Positions 50,178-59,300 of a DNA stretch of 64,000 nt are shown in pieces. Source of the stretch: Micromonospora kangleipakensis (GTDB lineage Bacteria > Actinomycetota > Actinomycetes > Mycobacteriales > Micromonosporaceae); assembly GCF_004217615.1 (NCBI RefSeq), contig NZ_SHLD01000001.1, forward strand, positions 4,526,001 through 4,590,000. Direction: 5' to 3'. Made by a program: the position numbers and the translations under genes. Positions within the stretch are counted from its first letter, which is position 1, and each line of letters starts with the position of its first letter. Under the pieces are notes generated by a model. That model had not been told where the DNA came from. It saw nothing but the letters and a program-made list of their open reading frames with translations, and ran no database searches.

Positions 50178-51485
50178 TTACCGGGCGGACGCGTCCCGGA
50201 CAGCGAGCTTGAAGTAGTCGCGCATCGCCGTGCGGGCCCGCTCGACTGATTGTTTGATCACCTCATCGGGCGGGGAGAACTCGATCAGGTCGAGCCCTTC
50301 GGTGTTCAACTCGACGGTCTGCAGCCGGTACCGCTCGGTGACCTGTGATTCTCCGGTGCCGAACACCCCGAACTTCCCAACCGCCGCGAGCATCTGTCCG
50401 ATGTCCGTGATCGCGGGTGGGGACTCCGGGACGACATCCAATCGCAGCGCGAGGGTGTGCGAACGCTCCGGCTGGTTGGCGGCAGCAGCCCGTGGCTTCT
50501 CGGTCGGCTCATCGTCGAACTCCCGGAAGGGCAGGTTGTTCCACACGCCGCCGTCGACATAGGTTCCCGGGGCAGGCCAGCCGTCCCGGGCCGGACCGTC
50601 GATGACGTACGGCTTGAAGATGAACGGAAGACCCATGGAGATCCGGACCGCGTCGGCAACCGGGAAGTCGGGCGTATGGTCGGGCGAGAAGATCTGTGTG
50701 GCGCCGGTGGTGAGATTCGTGCCGGTGACGAGCAGCTTCGCGCCCCGCGGTCCCGCCAGCAGTTGCCGGAAGGTGGTGTGGCGCCCCGGAATCCCGCTGG
50801 CGTTCCTCATCTTGTTGCCGAGCAGGGTGTCCAGCGTGTCGCGGGCACGCGAGCCGGAGAACACGCCCATGTCCCGGCTGAGATAGGCGACGTACTCCGG
50901 CCACTGCGCTCTGAGCAGCCGCACCAGCCGCTTGTCCTTGTTCTCCGTCAGCACGTCGTCCAGCTTCTTGGCGTACTTGCCCACCCACGCCTTCAGTGCG
51001 AGGTAGAGCATTGCGCCGACCGGGCAGAACAAACCGCTGGTCATGACCGCGTCCATTCCCCACTCCAGGACGACGTGCTTCCGCAGGACGGAAATCAGCT
51101 TCCGTTCCTCGTCCGAGTCGGTTACCTGCCGGTACGGTCCGCCGACGACAGGCACGAGCCGTGGGGTCGACGACTCGAAGAAGTCCTCGAAGGAATCGAT
51201 GGAGACGCCCGGAACGCTTCCCGGCCGCTTCATGAATTCCCGGATCTCGTCCACGGTGTAACCGGCGGCGAGCAGCATCGCGGTGATCGCGCCGGCGGAG
51301 GCGCCCCCGTACCCCACCACGTGGTCGAAGACATCATGTTCACGCAGGACGTCAAGGGCTCCGAGGTACGCGAAGCCCTTGCCGCCGCCCCCTTCGAATA
51401 CCAGGTAGTTGATGTCGGCGGGGCGCAGGCGGGTACGGATCCGGCCGGGTGCCGTGGGCACCGGCTGCAGCAGCTGGCCGTTCAT
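50178..51485 (-). CDS. Large patatin-like phospholipase
   Basis: 435 aa. Oxyanion loop GGGGKG at residues 32-37, nucleophile elbow GASAG with Ser63, and the catalytic DGG at residues 311-313 (TYVDGGVWNNLPF). Between them lies an insertion of roughly 130 residues compared with minimal patatins, with ESSTPRLVPVVGGPYRQVTD and YLALKAWVGKYAKKLDDVLT. No signal peptide. It should hydrolyse lipids in the cytoplasm. Its ATG overlaps the stop of the 871-aa gene by 4 nt (ATGA), so the two are co-translated. Patatins are effectors in some anti-phage systems and secreted toxins; that is context, not evidence. Confidence 0.9.
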   Translation of the reverse strand: MNGQLLQPVPTAPGRIRTRLRPADINYLVFEGGGGKGFAYLGALDVLREHDVFDHVVGYGGASAGAITAMLLAAGYTVDEIREFMKRPGSVPGVSIDSFEDFFESSTPRLVPVVGGPYRQVTDSDEERKLISVLRKHVVLEWGMDAVMTSGLFCPVGAMLYLALKAWVGKYAKKLDDVLTENKDKRLVRLLRAQWPEYVAYLSRDMGVFSGSRARDTLDTLLGNKMRNASGIPGRHTTFRQLLAGPRGAKLLVTGTNLTTGATQIFSPDHTPDFPVADAVRISMGLPFIFKPYVIDGPARDGWPAPGTYVDGGVWNNLPFREFDDEPTEKPRAAAANQPERSHTLALRLDVVPESPPAITDIGQMLAAVGKFGVFGTGESQVTERYRLQTVELNTEGLDLIEFSPPDEVIKQSVERARTAMRDYFKLAVRDASAR

Positions 51486-54097
51486 GAGGCCGTGGGTGGG
51501 GCCGGGATCGCCGGGTGCGGGTTGACCGGCAACCCGGCGTCTGCAAGGCACACCGACTCGGTCGGCAGGCGAACCTCCCACGAGCTGCCCACCGGCACGC
51601 CGCCACGCGCCGGCCCGGACAGTGCCTGAACCTCGTCGGCGATGGACAGGTAGCCGGGCGCGTCCGGCGCCGGGGCGCCCAGACCGCCCCACGGAATGAG
51701 CGTATGGACGTAGAAGTTGACCTGGTCCTCGTACCCCGGTCTCGTCGGGACGACGACCCGCGCGGAGCCCGCCCTCAGGAAGGCCGCGAACAGGGCGTCC
51801 GCGCCGGTGATGTCGGCCAGGTCGGGCCAACGGTCGGCGTTGGCCCAGAAGTAGGGATAGAACACGTAGCGTAGGTTCTCCCATTCGAATGCCTGTTCCA
51901 GGAACATCACCTCGTCCCGGGGCGGCTTGCTCACGTCGAGCCAGGGACCTTTCTCGTCCCCCGCCCAGGGATCCGGCGAGGCGGCCGGGGATTGGCCGCT
52001 CAGCAGGGTCAGGACATGTTTCTTCAGCTCGGTTCGCTCGACCTCGCGGGCTCGCGCGGGGCTCATCCCGGAGATGTCGATGCCCGCCCGAATGGAGCTG
52101 GCCGCCAGTTCCTGCAGATGTTCCTGGAGCTTGAGGTCGTAGGCGCCCCGGATCACCTCATACGTGGCCTGTCTCCACCGCTGAATCGCCGCCGCGGTTG
52201 GTTCACAGATCAGTTCTACGTTGATCACGTACCCGTACGGTGCGTCGAGCATGACCGCGACCGGCACCGTGCCCGATGAGATCGGCCCGACCGCCCCGTT
52301 GGAGATCTGCGTAACCAGCGCGCTGCCCTTCGCGGTGGTGCCAACGGCGGCTGCCTGACCCGCCCCGACCGATATGGTGATGCTCAGCTGCTCCTGCCAC
52401 TCCGGGAAGTGCCCGTCATGCCACGCCAGGACCGCGGCTCGCCATGACTTGGCCCTCCACCCGGCCGGCACCGTCAGCGTGTTCTGGCTGTTCCACTCCA
52501 GCGTCCACTCGTTCTTCGGCTCGACGATGACCGGAATGCCGTCCTTTTCCTGCTTCAACGGCGGGTACCGACTGATGACGGTGGCCACCGTCTGGTCGGC
52601 TGGGACGGGTTCGAGCCCGGTCGCGCCGTACCGGGCCGCGTACTTCAAATACGTGTCGGTGTTCGGGTTGATGTCCGCGGGTGTCAGCTCCGGGTTGGTG
52701 TCCGACTTCGGCTTGGCGTCCGCGGTGAACGGGTCGGGGCGTGTCGTGATCAATCCCTTGCCCTGGCGGCTCTTGTCCAGCCACCGCCACCATGCAGCCG
52801 GCTCTGGCACGAGGAACTCCAGCAGGAAGCGGTTGGGGTACCGCAGCACGCGCAGCCGGCGTACCTGCTCAACCCAGCGGTAGATGCCGACGATCGGCTC
52901 GTCCTCGGTGTTGTCGAGGCCGTGCCGGTTGGTTTCGGTGATCCGCGTAAATGTCCGGGTGACGCGGACGGTACGGGTGCGCTCCGACACCTTGCTGACC
53001 GACCGACTCACGATCTCCTTCGCCGTCTTGTACGCGGTCTGCTCGGCCTCGGCCAGGGATCCGTCCACGGTCGCGGCGAGATGCGTCTTGACGTTCGTCG
53101 GGCCGTACTGCCCGGTGGTGTCCACGCTCAGCTCGCCCTCGAACGCCAGCTCGCTTTCCCGCTGTGTCTGGCGGCTGAACTCGCCACGGTCGGTCTGCTG
53201 CGTGTCGACCTCGGTTTCAGTGGTCCGCTCCGTGTCGGTTGTCGTGGTCTGCTCAGTCTCGGTTTCACGGCGATGGACGCGCTTCTTCGACTCGTGCGGC
53301 AGCACGTTTTCGATGTGGGCGATCTCGGCGGCCTCGTAACGGTTCCACTCGTCCTCGACGACGTAGTAGTCCGAGACGGCAGGCGTACGTGCGAGCTTGC
53401 TGCTCCGCAGCAGGCCGGCTTCAGTCCGCTCAGTCCGCTCGGGATATCGGCTCAGCCAGGTCGGCAGCAACACCTTGCGCCGGTGCAGCGCCCACCAGAC
53501 CTCGGCGCCCGTGTCCGTCTCCGGCTTGCCGGTGCCCTTCTCGCCGGCGCCGTCGCGCTCGGTCGCCGGTCGGCGGGGTCGCAGGACGAGCTCCGCCAAC
53601 CCTCCGACCAGGAGAAGACGGTTCAGCGCCGGTGGTACGGCGGGATCGGCATCGGGCACCAGCATTGCCACGACGAGACTCGCTCCGATCTCCGCCCGGA
53701 TCCCGGCCCAAATCTCGGTGCCGGACGAGTCCCGCTTGGATGCGATGTCCCGGTGGGCGAGCCGGGTGAGCACGTCGGCGTCCCGGTGGGCGAGCCAGGC
53801 GAGCACCTCGGCACGGCTCACCCGGTCCGCGCGTTCCCTGAGCCATCGCGACAGTTCCCAGATCGGTAGGTCCGCGTCGGGTTCTGGCGGCTTGAAGTGG
53901 CCGGCGGCCAGGAAATTCGCACAGATGGCCTGCACCGATTCGCTGTGGTGGGCATCGGCGAGCTCGGTGAGTACCTGTGGTGTTGCCGCGCCCGGCGGGA
54001 CGAGAGGGATGGTGGTGTCGGGTTGCGGCTCGACCTTCTGCGCGTCTCGGACCAAGGTGAAACGGACAAGTTCCGGCACGCCACTCACCTTCTTCAT
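51482..54097 (-). CDS. 871-aa protein of unknown family, partner of the patatin
   Basis: No named domain recognised. Visible regions: a helical N-terminus (1-170); a basic/acidic linker (175-200); EWNRYEAAEIAHIENVLPHE at 250-269; a Thr/Glu-rich, probably coiled-coil stretch at 277-320; a helical GSLAEAEQTAYKTAKEIVSR region; IVGIYRWVEQVRRLRVLRYP near 402; a central beta-rich part with an LVPEPAAWW motif (429-437); and a C-terminal domain with LRYVFYPYFWANADRWPDLA and ARVVVPTRPGYEDQVNFYVH near 745-790. No signal peptide or membrane helix. I have the impression of similar large proteins near phage-tail-like clusters, but cannot verify it. ATG 54097, with GAGGCG upstream; base composition is slightly lower in GC than neighbours. 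Confidence 0.85.
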   Translation of the reverse strand: MKKVSGVPELVRFTLVRDAQKVEPQPDTTIPLVPPGAATPQVLTELADAHHSESVQAICANFLAAGHFKPPEPDADLPIWELSRWLRERADRVSRAEVLAWLAHRDADVLTRLAHRDIASKRDSSGTEIWAGIRAEIGASLVVAMLVPDADPAVPPALNRLLLVGGLAELVLRPRRPATERDGAGEKGTGKPETDTGAEVWWALHRRKVLLPTWLSRYPERTERTEAGLLRSSKLARTPAVSDYYVVEDEWNRYEAAEIAHIENVLPHESKKRVHRRETETEQTTTTDTERTTETEVDTQQTDRGEFSRQTQRESELAFEGELSVDTTGQYGPTNVKTHLAATVDGSLAEAEQTAYKTAKEIVSRSVSKVSERTRTVRVTRTFTRITETNRHGLDNTEDEPIVGIYRWVEQVRRLRVLRYPNRFLLEFLVPEPAAWWRWLDKSRQGKGLITTRPDPFTADAKPKSDTNPELTPADINPNTDTYLKYAARYGATGLEPVPADQTVATVISRYPPLKQEKDGIPVIVEPKNEWTLEWNSQNTLTVPAGWRAKSWRAAVLAWHDGHFPEWQEQLSITISVGAGQAAAVGTTAKGSALVTQISNGAVGPISSGTVPVAVMLDAPYGYVINVELICEPTAAAIQRWRQATYEVIRGAYDLKLQEHLQELAASSIRAGIDISGMSPARAREVERTELKKHVLTLLSGQSPAASPDPWAGDEKGPWLDVSKPPRDEVMFLEQAFEWENLRYVFYPYFWANADRWPDLADITGADALFAAFLRAGSARVVVPTRPGYEDQVNFYVHTLIPWGGLGAPAPDAPGYLSIADEVQALSGPARGGVPVGSSWEVRLPTESVCLADAGLPVNPHPAIPAPPTAS

Positions 54098-54235
54098 CGA
54101 TCGAGAGGCGACATATTGAGGTTCGACGGCCGGTTACGCAAAGTCAAGGAGGGAGTACAACTCGCGACAGTGATCGCAGGGGCGTGGCGCACACGAGGCG
54201 CCAGGCTCGCGGCTACCGAGGGGAAGATTGAGCCG

Positions 54236-54760
54236 TGAGCTCGCACTGTTCGGCGAGAGGCCGGGCGGCGGATGCTGGCTGCCGCGTTGGAGGCGGAGGT
54301 TGACGCCAATCTGGCCGAGTTGGCCGACGAACGTGTGACGAGCGGGGTCGGCGTCTGGTGGTGCGTAACGGTCACACGCAGCCTCGGCAGATGATGACCG
54401 TGGCCGGTGCGGTAGAGGTGACCGCGCCGCAGGTCAATGACAAGTGGGTCGATGCGGAGACCGGGCAGCGCAAGCGGTTCCGGTCGGTGGTCTTGCCGCC
54501 GTGGTGCCGCAAGTCGCCGAAGGTGGTCGAGGTGGTGGCGTTGCTGTATCTGCACGGGCTGTCGACCGGCGACTTCGTACCCGCGCTGGAGTCGTTCCTG
54601 GGCTCGGCCGCCGGGCTGTCGTCGGCGACGATCACGCGGCTGACCAAGCAGTGGGGCGATGACTACCACGCCTTCTGCGCTCGGGACGTGTCGCAGGTCG
54701 ACTACGTCTACGTCTGGACCGACGGGGTGCACGTCACAGCCACGCCGGGCCGGTCGGCTC
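54236..54760 (+). pseudogene. Truncated IS256-family (mutator) transposase
   Basis: RMLAAALEAEVDANLAELAD, then a frameshift, then VVRNGHTQPRQMMTVAGAVE, VTAPQVNDKWVDAETGQRKR, LLYLHGLSTGDFVPALESFL and QVDYVYVWTDGVHV, which holds the first catalytic Asp. The remaining two thirds are lost and the frame continues into unrelated bases. Bases 54098-54235 are the upstream region of the 871-aa gene and contain TTGACT on its strand, a possible -35 element. Confidence 0.85.
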
Positions 54761-54871
54761 GATCACCACGCCGTCGGGTCCGCCGCCAAATTCCCTCACC
54801 CGAGGCGGGTGGCGAGCTGGCCCCGCGTACGCGACAGTGGAGCAGTCGTCAGGCCCGGGGAGGTTTCCGCC

Positions 54872-57145
54872 ATGCCGGTCCCAATCCACAATTCCCGTCC
54901 CGTCCCACGCCCCTCCGGGCAGCTGCCCCCGGGCGTCGACCTGACGGGAGTGACGGAGCTGCGGCTGCACGGGGTCGGCGGGATCCGGCCGGAGACTCTG
55001 CTCGCCGACCTGGCCCCACAGCTGGTGGCCGGTGACCAGGCTGCCGGCTTCTACCGCACTGCCGACCTCAACGGGCGGCATGTGGAGGCGTACTCGTGGG
55101 GGGCGCTTGCCGTCCGCAGCGCGGTACGCCTGCTGTGGCTGCTGCTACTGCCGTTTGCGATGGTCAACGTCGCCGGCTGGATGTGCACCCCCGCGACCTG
55201 GCGCAGTCGGTGGCGCTTCCTGCTGCACCGCGCGGTGCTCCGGGTGGCCGCGCTTGCCATGACGCTCAACCTGGTCCTGCTGGCCGCCATGACCGCAATG
55301 GACGTGATGGCCTACCAGTGCGGCGCGCGCGACACCTGTGTCGACCACTGGTGGCTGCGGTGGCTGCGATGGGGACCACTGGCCGACCACCCGGGTTGGC
55401 GGGTCCTCGCCGGAGCGGCCATTCCGCTGCTGCTCGTCCTCGGTCTCGCCCTGCTAGGCGGACGACAGTGGACACCCTACGAGAGCGTCCAGCCGCCCCG
55501 GGGGGTGGGCGACGCCTCGCGGCCACCGCTGGTCACGTCGGCGCGGCCCGGCGTTGGTCTCGGCCACCCGTATTTCTGGCACGGCAAGAGCATCGGCCTC
55601 GGCGTGCTGCATCTGGCGGTTGCCATGGCGTTCCTGGCCTGGCTCACCGGACACACCGTCGGCGCCGCCGTACGGGAGGCGGGGCAGGTGGCACATTCAC
55701 CTGGCTGGCACACCGCGACGGTGCTCGCGGCCCTCGTCACGCTGATCGGCGCGGTGGTCCTGCTAGCCTCCGACCGTCCCCCGGTACGTCTGCTGTGGCC
55801 CTTCGCGCTGCTGGCGGTCCTGCTGTCCGGGATGCTCTCCGCCGGTTGCGCGGCGGTCTTCGCGATGCGTCAGCCGCTCGGACCGGGTGGTACCGGACCG
55901 CTTCCGGGCATGTCGACGGCGGTGGACGGCTGCTACGGCGTCCTCGTCGCGGTCGTGCTTGCTGTGTTGGTGTCGGGCCTGGTCACCCGGCGACGTGGAG
56001 AGGGACCCCGCGCGCTGCTCCTGCCGTTCGCGGCGGTCGCCGCCGGCGGCGTGCTGCTCAACGGCGTCGGCACCGGCGTGATGATCCGCGTGGCTGACCT
56101 GCTCGGCGACGTCCCCCACCCGGCGGCGCGCCCTGACCGGTCGAACGCCCTGATGATCCACGACCGGGTCTACGCGCTCGTCCCGTACCTCACCCTCCTG
56201 CCGCTCGCCGTGCTGGCCGGCCTCGCCGTGGTGGGCGGTCTGGCCTGGTGGCGTGGCGGGGGACGACGAGCGCGGCGGGCGGTCCGCGACGAGTACGGCG
56301 CCATGAGCGCGGACGTGAACGACTGGAGCATCAACGCGGCCGACACAGGCCTGAGCACACTCCGCCGCTCCTGGGAGGCCCGCATCGCCCGTGCCCGATG
56401 GGCCGCCAGGGTGGATGCCGGAACGGCCTTCGTCACGGTCACCCTCGCGCTGCTCGTCGGCCTCGCATACGGGGCGCTCGACATTTGGGTCTACCACCGC
56501 ACGCCTCCGACACCGCTGCTCGCCACGTCCACCTTCCTGGCCACGGCCGCCCCGCTCGGTCTGCTGCTGCTGGTCCGGCGAGGCTGGCAGGGGCTGGACA
56601 GCCGCCGCCGCCTGGGGATCGTGTGGGACGTCAGCACCTTCTGGCCGCGCGCCTACCATCCCCTCGCCCCACCGCCATACACCGCCCGTGCGGTGCCCGA
56701 CCTTCAACGCCGGCTCTGGAGACTCCATGACGCGGGGGGGCGTGCTGTGGTGGTGGCGCACAGCCAGGGCAGCGTCATCGCTCTCGCCGCGCTGCTGCAG
56801 GAGAGCCACCGGCCCGCGCACGACCAGGTCGCGCTGGTCACCTTCGGATGTCCGTTCCGCAAGCTATACGGTTCGATCTTCCCGGCCTACTTCGGGGACG
56901 GGGTGATCGGCGCGGGCCGGCCGCGGGTCTGGCGGTGGCGAAACTTCTTCTATGACACCGATCCCGTCGGCGGTCCGGTCCAGCGCGGCGACTGTCTTGA
57001 CGGCGTCGACGAGCGGTTGCCCGATCCGGACACCCCCTGGTACGACTACGGGTCGGAGCCACCTCGGCCACGCGGGCACGGCGGCTACTGGACCGACCCG
57101 CGGGTCTGGGCGCTCGTCAACCACTACGCGTTCGAGCTGACCTGA
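54872..57145 (+). CDS. Multi-pass membrane protein with C-terminal serine hydrolase (lipase-like) domain
   Basis: 757 aa. The N-terminal 70 residues contain GVTELRLHGVGGIRPETLLA, an oxyanion-type HGVGG strand. About ten or eleven membrane helices fill residues 75-580. The C-terminal cytoplasmic domain has the nucleophile elbow VVVAHSQGSVIALAALLQES (Ser near 631), VALVTFGCPFRKLYGSIFPA and a terminal WALVNHYAF that may give the histidine. The hydrolase halves are thus separated by the whole membrane region. The substrate is probably a membrane lipid. ATG 54872 with GGGGAGG 8 nt upstream. It points away from the patatin operon, across an IS256 remnant. Confidence 0.85.
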   Translation: MPVPIHNSRPVPRPSGQLPPGVDLTGVTELRLHGVGGIRPETLLADLAPQLVAGDQAAGFYRTADLNGRHVEAYSWGALAVRSAVRLLWLLLLPFAMVNVAGWMCTPATWRSRWRFLLHRAVLRVAALAMTLNLVLLAAMTAMDVMAYQCGARDTCVDHWWLRWLRWGPLADHPGWRVLAGAAIPLLLVLGLALLGGRQWTPYESVQPPRGVGDASRPPLVTSARPGVGLGHPYFWHGKSIGLGVLHLAVAMAFLAWLTGHTVGAAVREAGQVAHSPGWHTATVLAALVTLIGAVVLLASDRPPVRLLWPFALLAVLLSGMLSAGCAAVFAMRQPLGPGGTGPLPGMSTAVDGCYGVLVAVVLAVLVSGLVTRRRGEGPRALLLPFAAVAAGGVLLNGVGTGVMIRVADLLGDVPHPAARPDRSNALMIHDRVYALVPYLTLLPLAVLAGLAVVGGLAWWRGGGRRARRAVRDEYGAMSADVNDWSINAADTGLSTLRRSWEARIARARWAARVDAGTAFVTVTLALLVGLAYGALDIWVYHRTPPTPLLATSTFLATAAPLGLLLLVRRGWQGLDSRRRLGIVWDVSTFWPRAYHPLAPPPYTARAVPDLQRRLWRLHDAGGRAVVVAHSQGSVIALAALLQESHRPAHDQVALVTFGCPFRKLYGSIFPAYFGDGVIGAGRPRVWRWRNFFYDTDPVGGPVQRGDCLDGVDERLPDPDTPWYDYGSEPPRPRGHGGYWTDPRVWALVNHYAFELT

Positions 57146-57489
57146 ATGGCCGCCGCCGGGAGCGGCCGGGTGAACAGCACAATCCTGTTCGGCGCCGGCA
57201 GGTGATGTTCGAGGAGTGGCTCCGGCGGGTAGGTGTCGGCCGCCCGCGGCGACCCGGTCCACAATCGGCACGTCGTACCGGACAGGTGGGCTTCTGCGAA
57301 CGCTGGTTGAGCCACAGCCGCTGCCGCCGCGGTGGCTGGCGCGGCTGCGCGAGGCCGTTGGCAGCGGCGCCCTGGTCGCCGCATAGCACCCGTCCGAACG
57401 GGATCAAGGGCGATGACCACTGACGGCATTCGAAGGGCGGCCGAACTGCCCGCCGGCACGCCGGTCGTCACCGGCCGCGCGGTGTGGCA

Positions 57490-58060
57490 GAAGGGCCATC
57501 AGCCCGGCCAATGTGGCTCTGCACCGGCTGGCGGGTGTCGGAGTCCTGGCCCGGGGTCAGGTGACTGGTCAGGTTCCGGCCCCGCCCGTCACCGATCGTG
57601 TGGATCTTCGTGGTCCACCCGCCGCGCGACTTGCCGAGTCCTTCCCGTCGCGCTGCGTCACTGCTGCTCAGCCCCCTTTACGCGCGCCGGCAGCGTGCTG
57701 GTGGGCACGCACGATCGTGGAATCGGCTTTGCCGTGCCAGTCCAGATCCCCGGCCGCGTCCGCGTCGGCCTGCAGCATCGCCTCGATCCGCGCCCAGGTC
57801 CCGTCCTCCTGCCAGCGGGCGAACCGCTTGTACAGCGTCTTCCACGGCCCGTACCGTGCCGGCACGTCCCGCCATGGCACCCCAGTACCCACCCGAAACA
57901 CGATCCCGTTGATCACCTGCCGGTGATCACGCCACCGCACACCACGCCGAGGTATCATCGCCGGCAGCAACGGCGCGATCCGCGCGTACTCGACTTCGGT
58001 CAGCTCGAACCGCCCACTCACGACAGACGTGGATGGGACTGTCCAACGAACGGTGTGCAT
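57490..58060 (-). pseudogene. IS5-family (IS427-like) transposase remnant
   Basis: OrfA region is intact: SGRFELTEVEYARIAPLLPA, VRWRDHRQVINGIVFRVGTG and VPWRDVPARYGPWKTLYKRF, ending HQHAAGARKGG at the stop 57668; its likely start is GTG 58021. The OrfB part continues in the +1 frame as GLGKSRGGWTTKIHTIGDGR and LTSHLTPGQDSDTRQP, then decays near 57490. IS427 elements normally join both by frameshifting, but here the catalytic C-terminus is missing. The stretch 57146-57489 holds nothing I recognise. Confidence 0.8.
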
Positions 58061-58117
58061 GTTCAGCCGTACACGGATGGGTCCGCTGACGTACTCGAAC
58101 AGGAGCGGGTTGGGCGG

Positions 58118-59146
58118 TCACAAGCCGACGTCGGTGAGGGCGTTGTCCTCCCACTGGTCGGCATCCTCGATGTAGCCGGCGAGGGTAGCGGAGCCGTCCT
58201 TCCACCCGCCGTGCCGGGCGATTCGCAGTGGGTTCTTGCCCTGCCGGTGGGTCTCCGTGGCGAACCCGCGGCGCAGGGAGTGTCCGGAGAAGGCGGAGGC
58301 GGCGTTCAGGCCGGCCCGGAGTGCGGTGCGGCGGACGATGATGGCGACGGCCTGGCCCGTGATGCGGCCGCTGGTTTCTCCGCGCCCGTGCGGTGCCCGG
58401 CCGAGGTTGCCGTGCCGGTCGACGCGTCGGAACACCGGTCCGGACGTCTCCCCGCGAGCAGCGAGGGCATCCAGCCATGCCTGCATGGTGCGTACGGGGC
58501 AGGTGGCCGGTCGGGATGTGTAGGGAAGGGCGGTGGTGCGGCCCACGGATTCTTTGTCGGTCTTGGAGCGACGGATGGTGACCTGCAGGCCGTCGTCGGT
58601 GAAGGTGAGGTCGGCGATGTTGAGCGCCGCGAGTTCGCTTCGCCGAGCGCCCAGCGCGAAGCCGACCACGATGAGGGCGCGGTCGCGCACCCCTGCGATG
58701 GTGGAGACGTCGAGGGTGTCGACCATCGCCCGCAGCGCCGTGATGGTCATGGCCTTGGCCTTGCGCACTCCCCGGCCACCCTCGGCGAGTTCGGCCCGGT
58801 GCCGGCGCAGGACGGCGCGGGCCGCTCGGGTGTTGGGTGACGGGAGGTCGGCGCTGGCGTGGGCGACGGTGATGGCCGCCATGGCGCGCTCGATCGTGGA
58901 CGAGGCCTTACCGCCGTCGGCCAGATGTGAGACATACTCGGCCAGGGTTGCTCCGGTGGCCGGCAGGTGGGATCGTTGTTTTTCGATGCACCAGAGGGTG
59001 AACCGACTCCAGTCGCCGGCATAGGCTCGCCTCGTGGACGCGGGCACGGACTCGCGGATCCGGCGCCGCGCGGACTCCGAGAGGTGTTCGTTCGGAGCGA
59101 TCGACTCGACGTATTCGGCACTCCCCTGCGCCGCAATCTCATTCAC
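58118..59146 (-). CDS. Tyrosine integrase
   Basis: 342 aa. N-terminal SAM-like domain (SVPASTRRAYAGDWSRFTLW near residue 35, ATGATLAEYVSHLADGGKAS), catalytic Arg in GFALGARRSELAALNIADLT near 165, HSLRRGFATETHRQGKNPLR near 290, then RHGGWKDGSATLAGYIEDAD with Tyr near 325. It looks like integrases of integrative elements and plasmids rather than XerC/D. GTG 59146 lies 8 nt after TAAGGT and inside an inverted repeat, so I prefer it as a leaderless start over TTG 59155. It marks the right edge of the accessory zone. Confidence 0.9.
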   Translation of the reverse strand: MNEIAAQGSAEYVESIAPNEHLSESARRRIRESVPASTRRAYAGDWSRFTLWCIEKQRSHLPATGATLAEYVSHLADGGKASSTIERAMAAITVAHASADLPSPNTRAARAVLRRHRAELAEGGRGVRKAKAMTITALRAMVDTLDVSTIAGVRDRALIVVGFALGARRSELAALNIADLTFTDDGLQVTIRRSKTDKESVGRTTALPYTSRPATCPVRTMQAWLDALAARGETSGPVFRRVDRHGNLGRAPHGRGETSGRITGQAVAIIVRRTALRAGLNAASAFSGHSLRRGFATETHRQGKNPLRIARHGGWKDGSATLAGYIEDADQWEDNALTDVGL

Positions 59147-59171
59147 GAGAAGCAACCTTATCGTGAATGAG
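59138..59171. promoter_or_regulatory. Perfect 11-bp inverted repeat over the integrase start
   Basis: CTCATTCACGA (59138-59148) and TCGTGAATGAG (59161-59171), separated by 12 nt, cover the integrase start codon and its -10 box. It may be an operator for autoregulation or the core of an attachment site; arm length suits tyrosine recombinases, the spacer is longer than usual. Confidence 0.65.
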
Positions 59172-59300
59172 CGACAGGCGTCCGCCGACTCGCCGCCACG
59201 GGTCGCTCTGCCCGGCTGCCGCGGTTCGGGAACTGTGGGCGCGACGGGCTACCGTCCACTACGGTCGTCTCCCTCCCCCACATCGAGAGGACGGTTCCGC

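Noticed and set aside
50178..54097. Assigning the patatin operon to a named anti-phage system
   Set aside because: No nucleotidyltransferase (cGAS-like) or ubiquitin-like accessory genes are present, so it does not match the CBASS patatin layout.
54659..54871. Extension of the membrane hydrolase upstream into the IS256 remnant
   Set aside because: The frame is open by chance; ATG 54872 has a strong ribosome binding site and the extension contains transposase residues in another frame.
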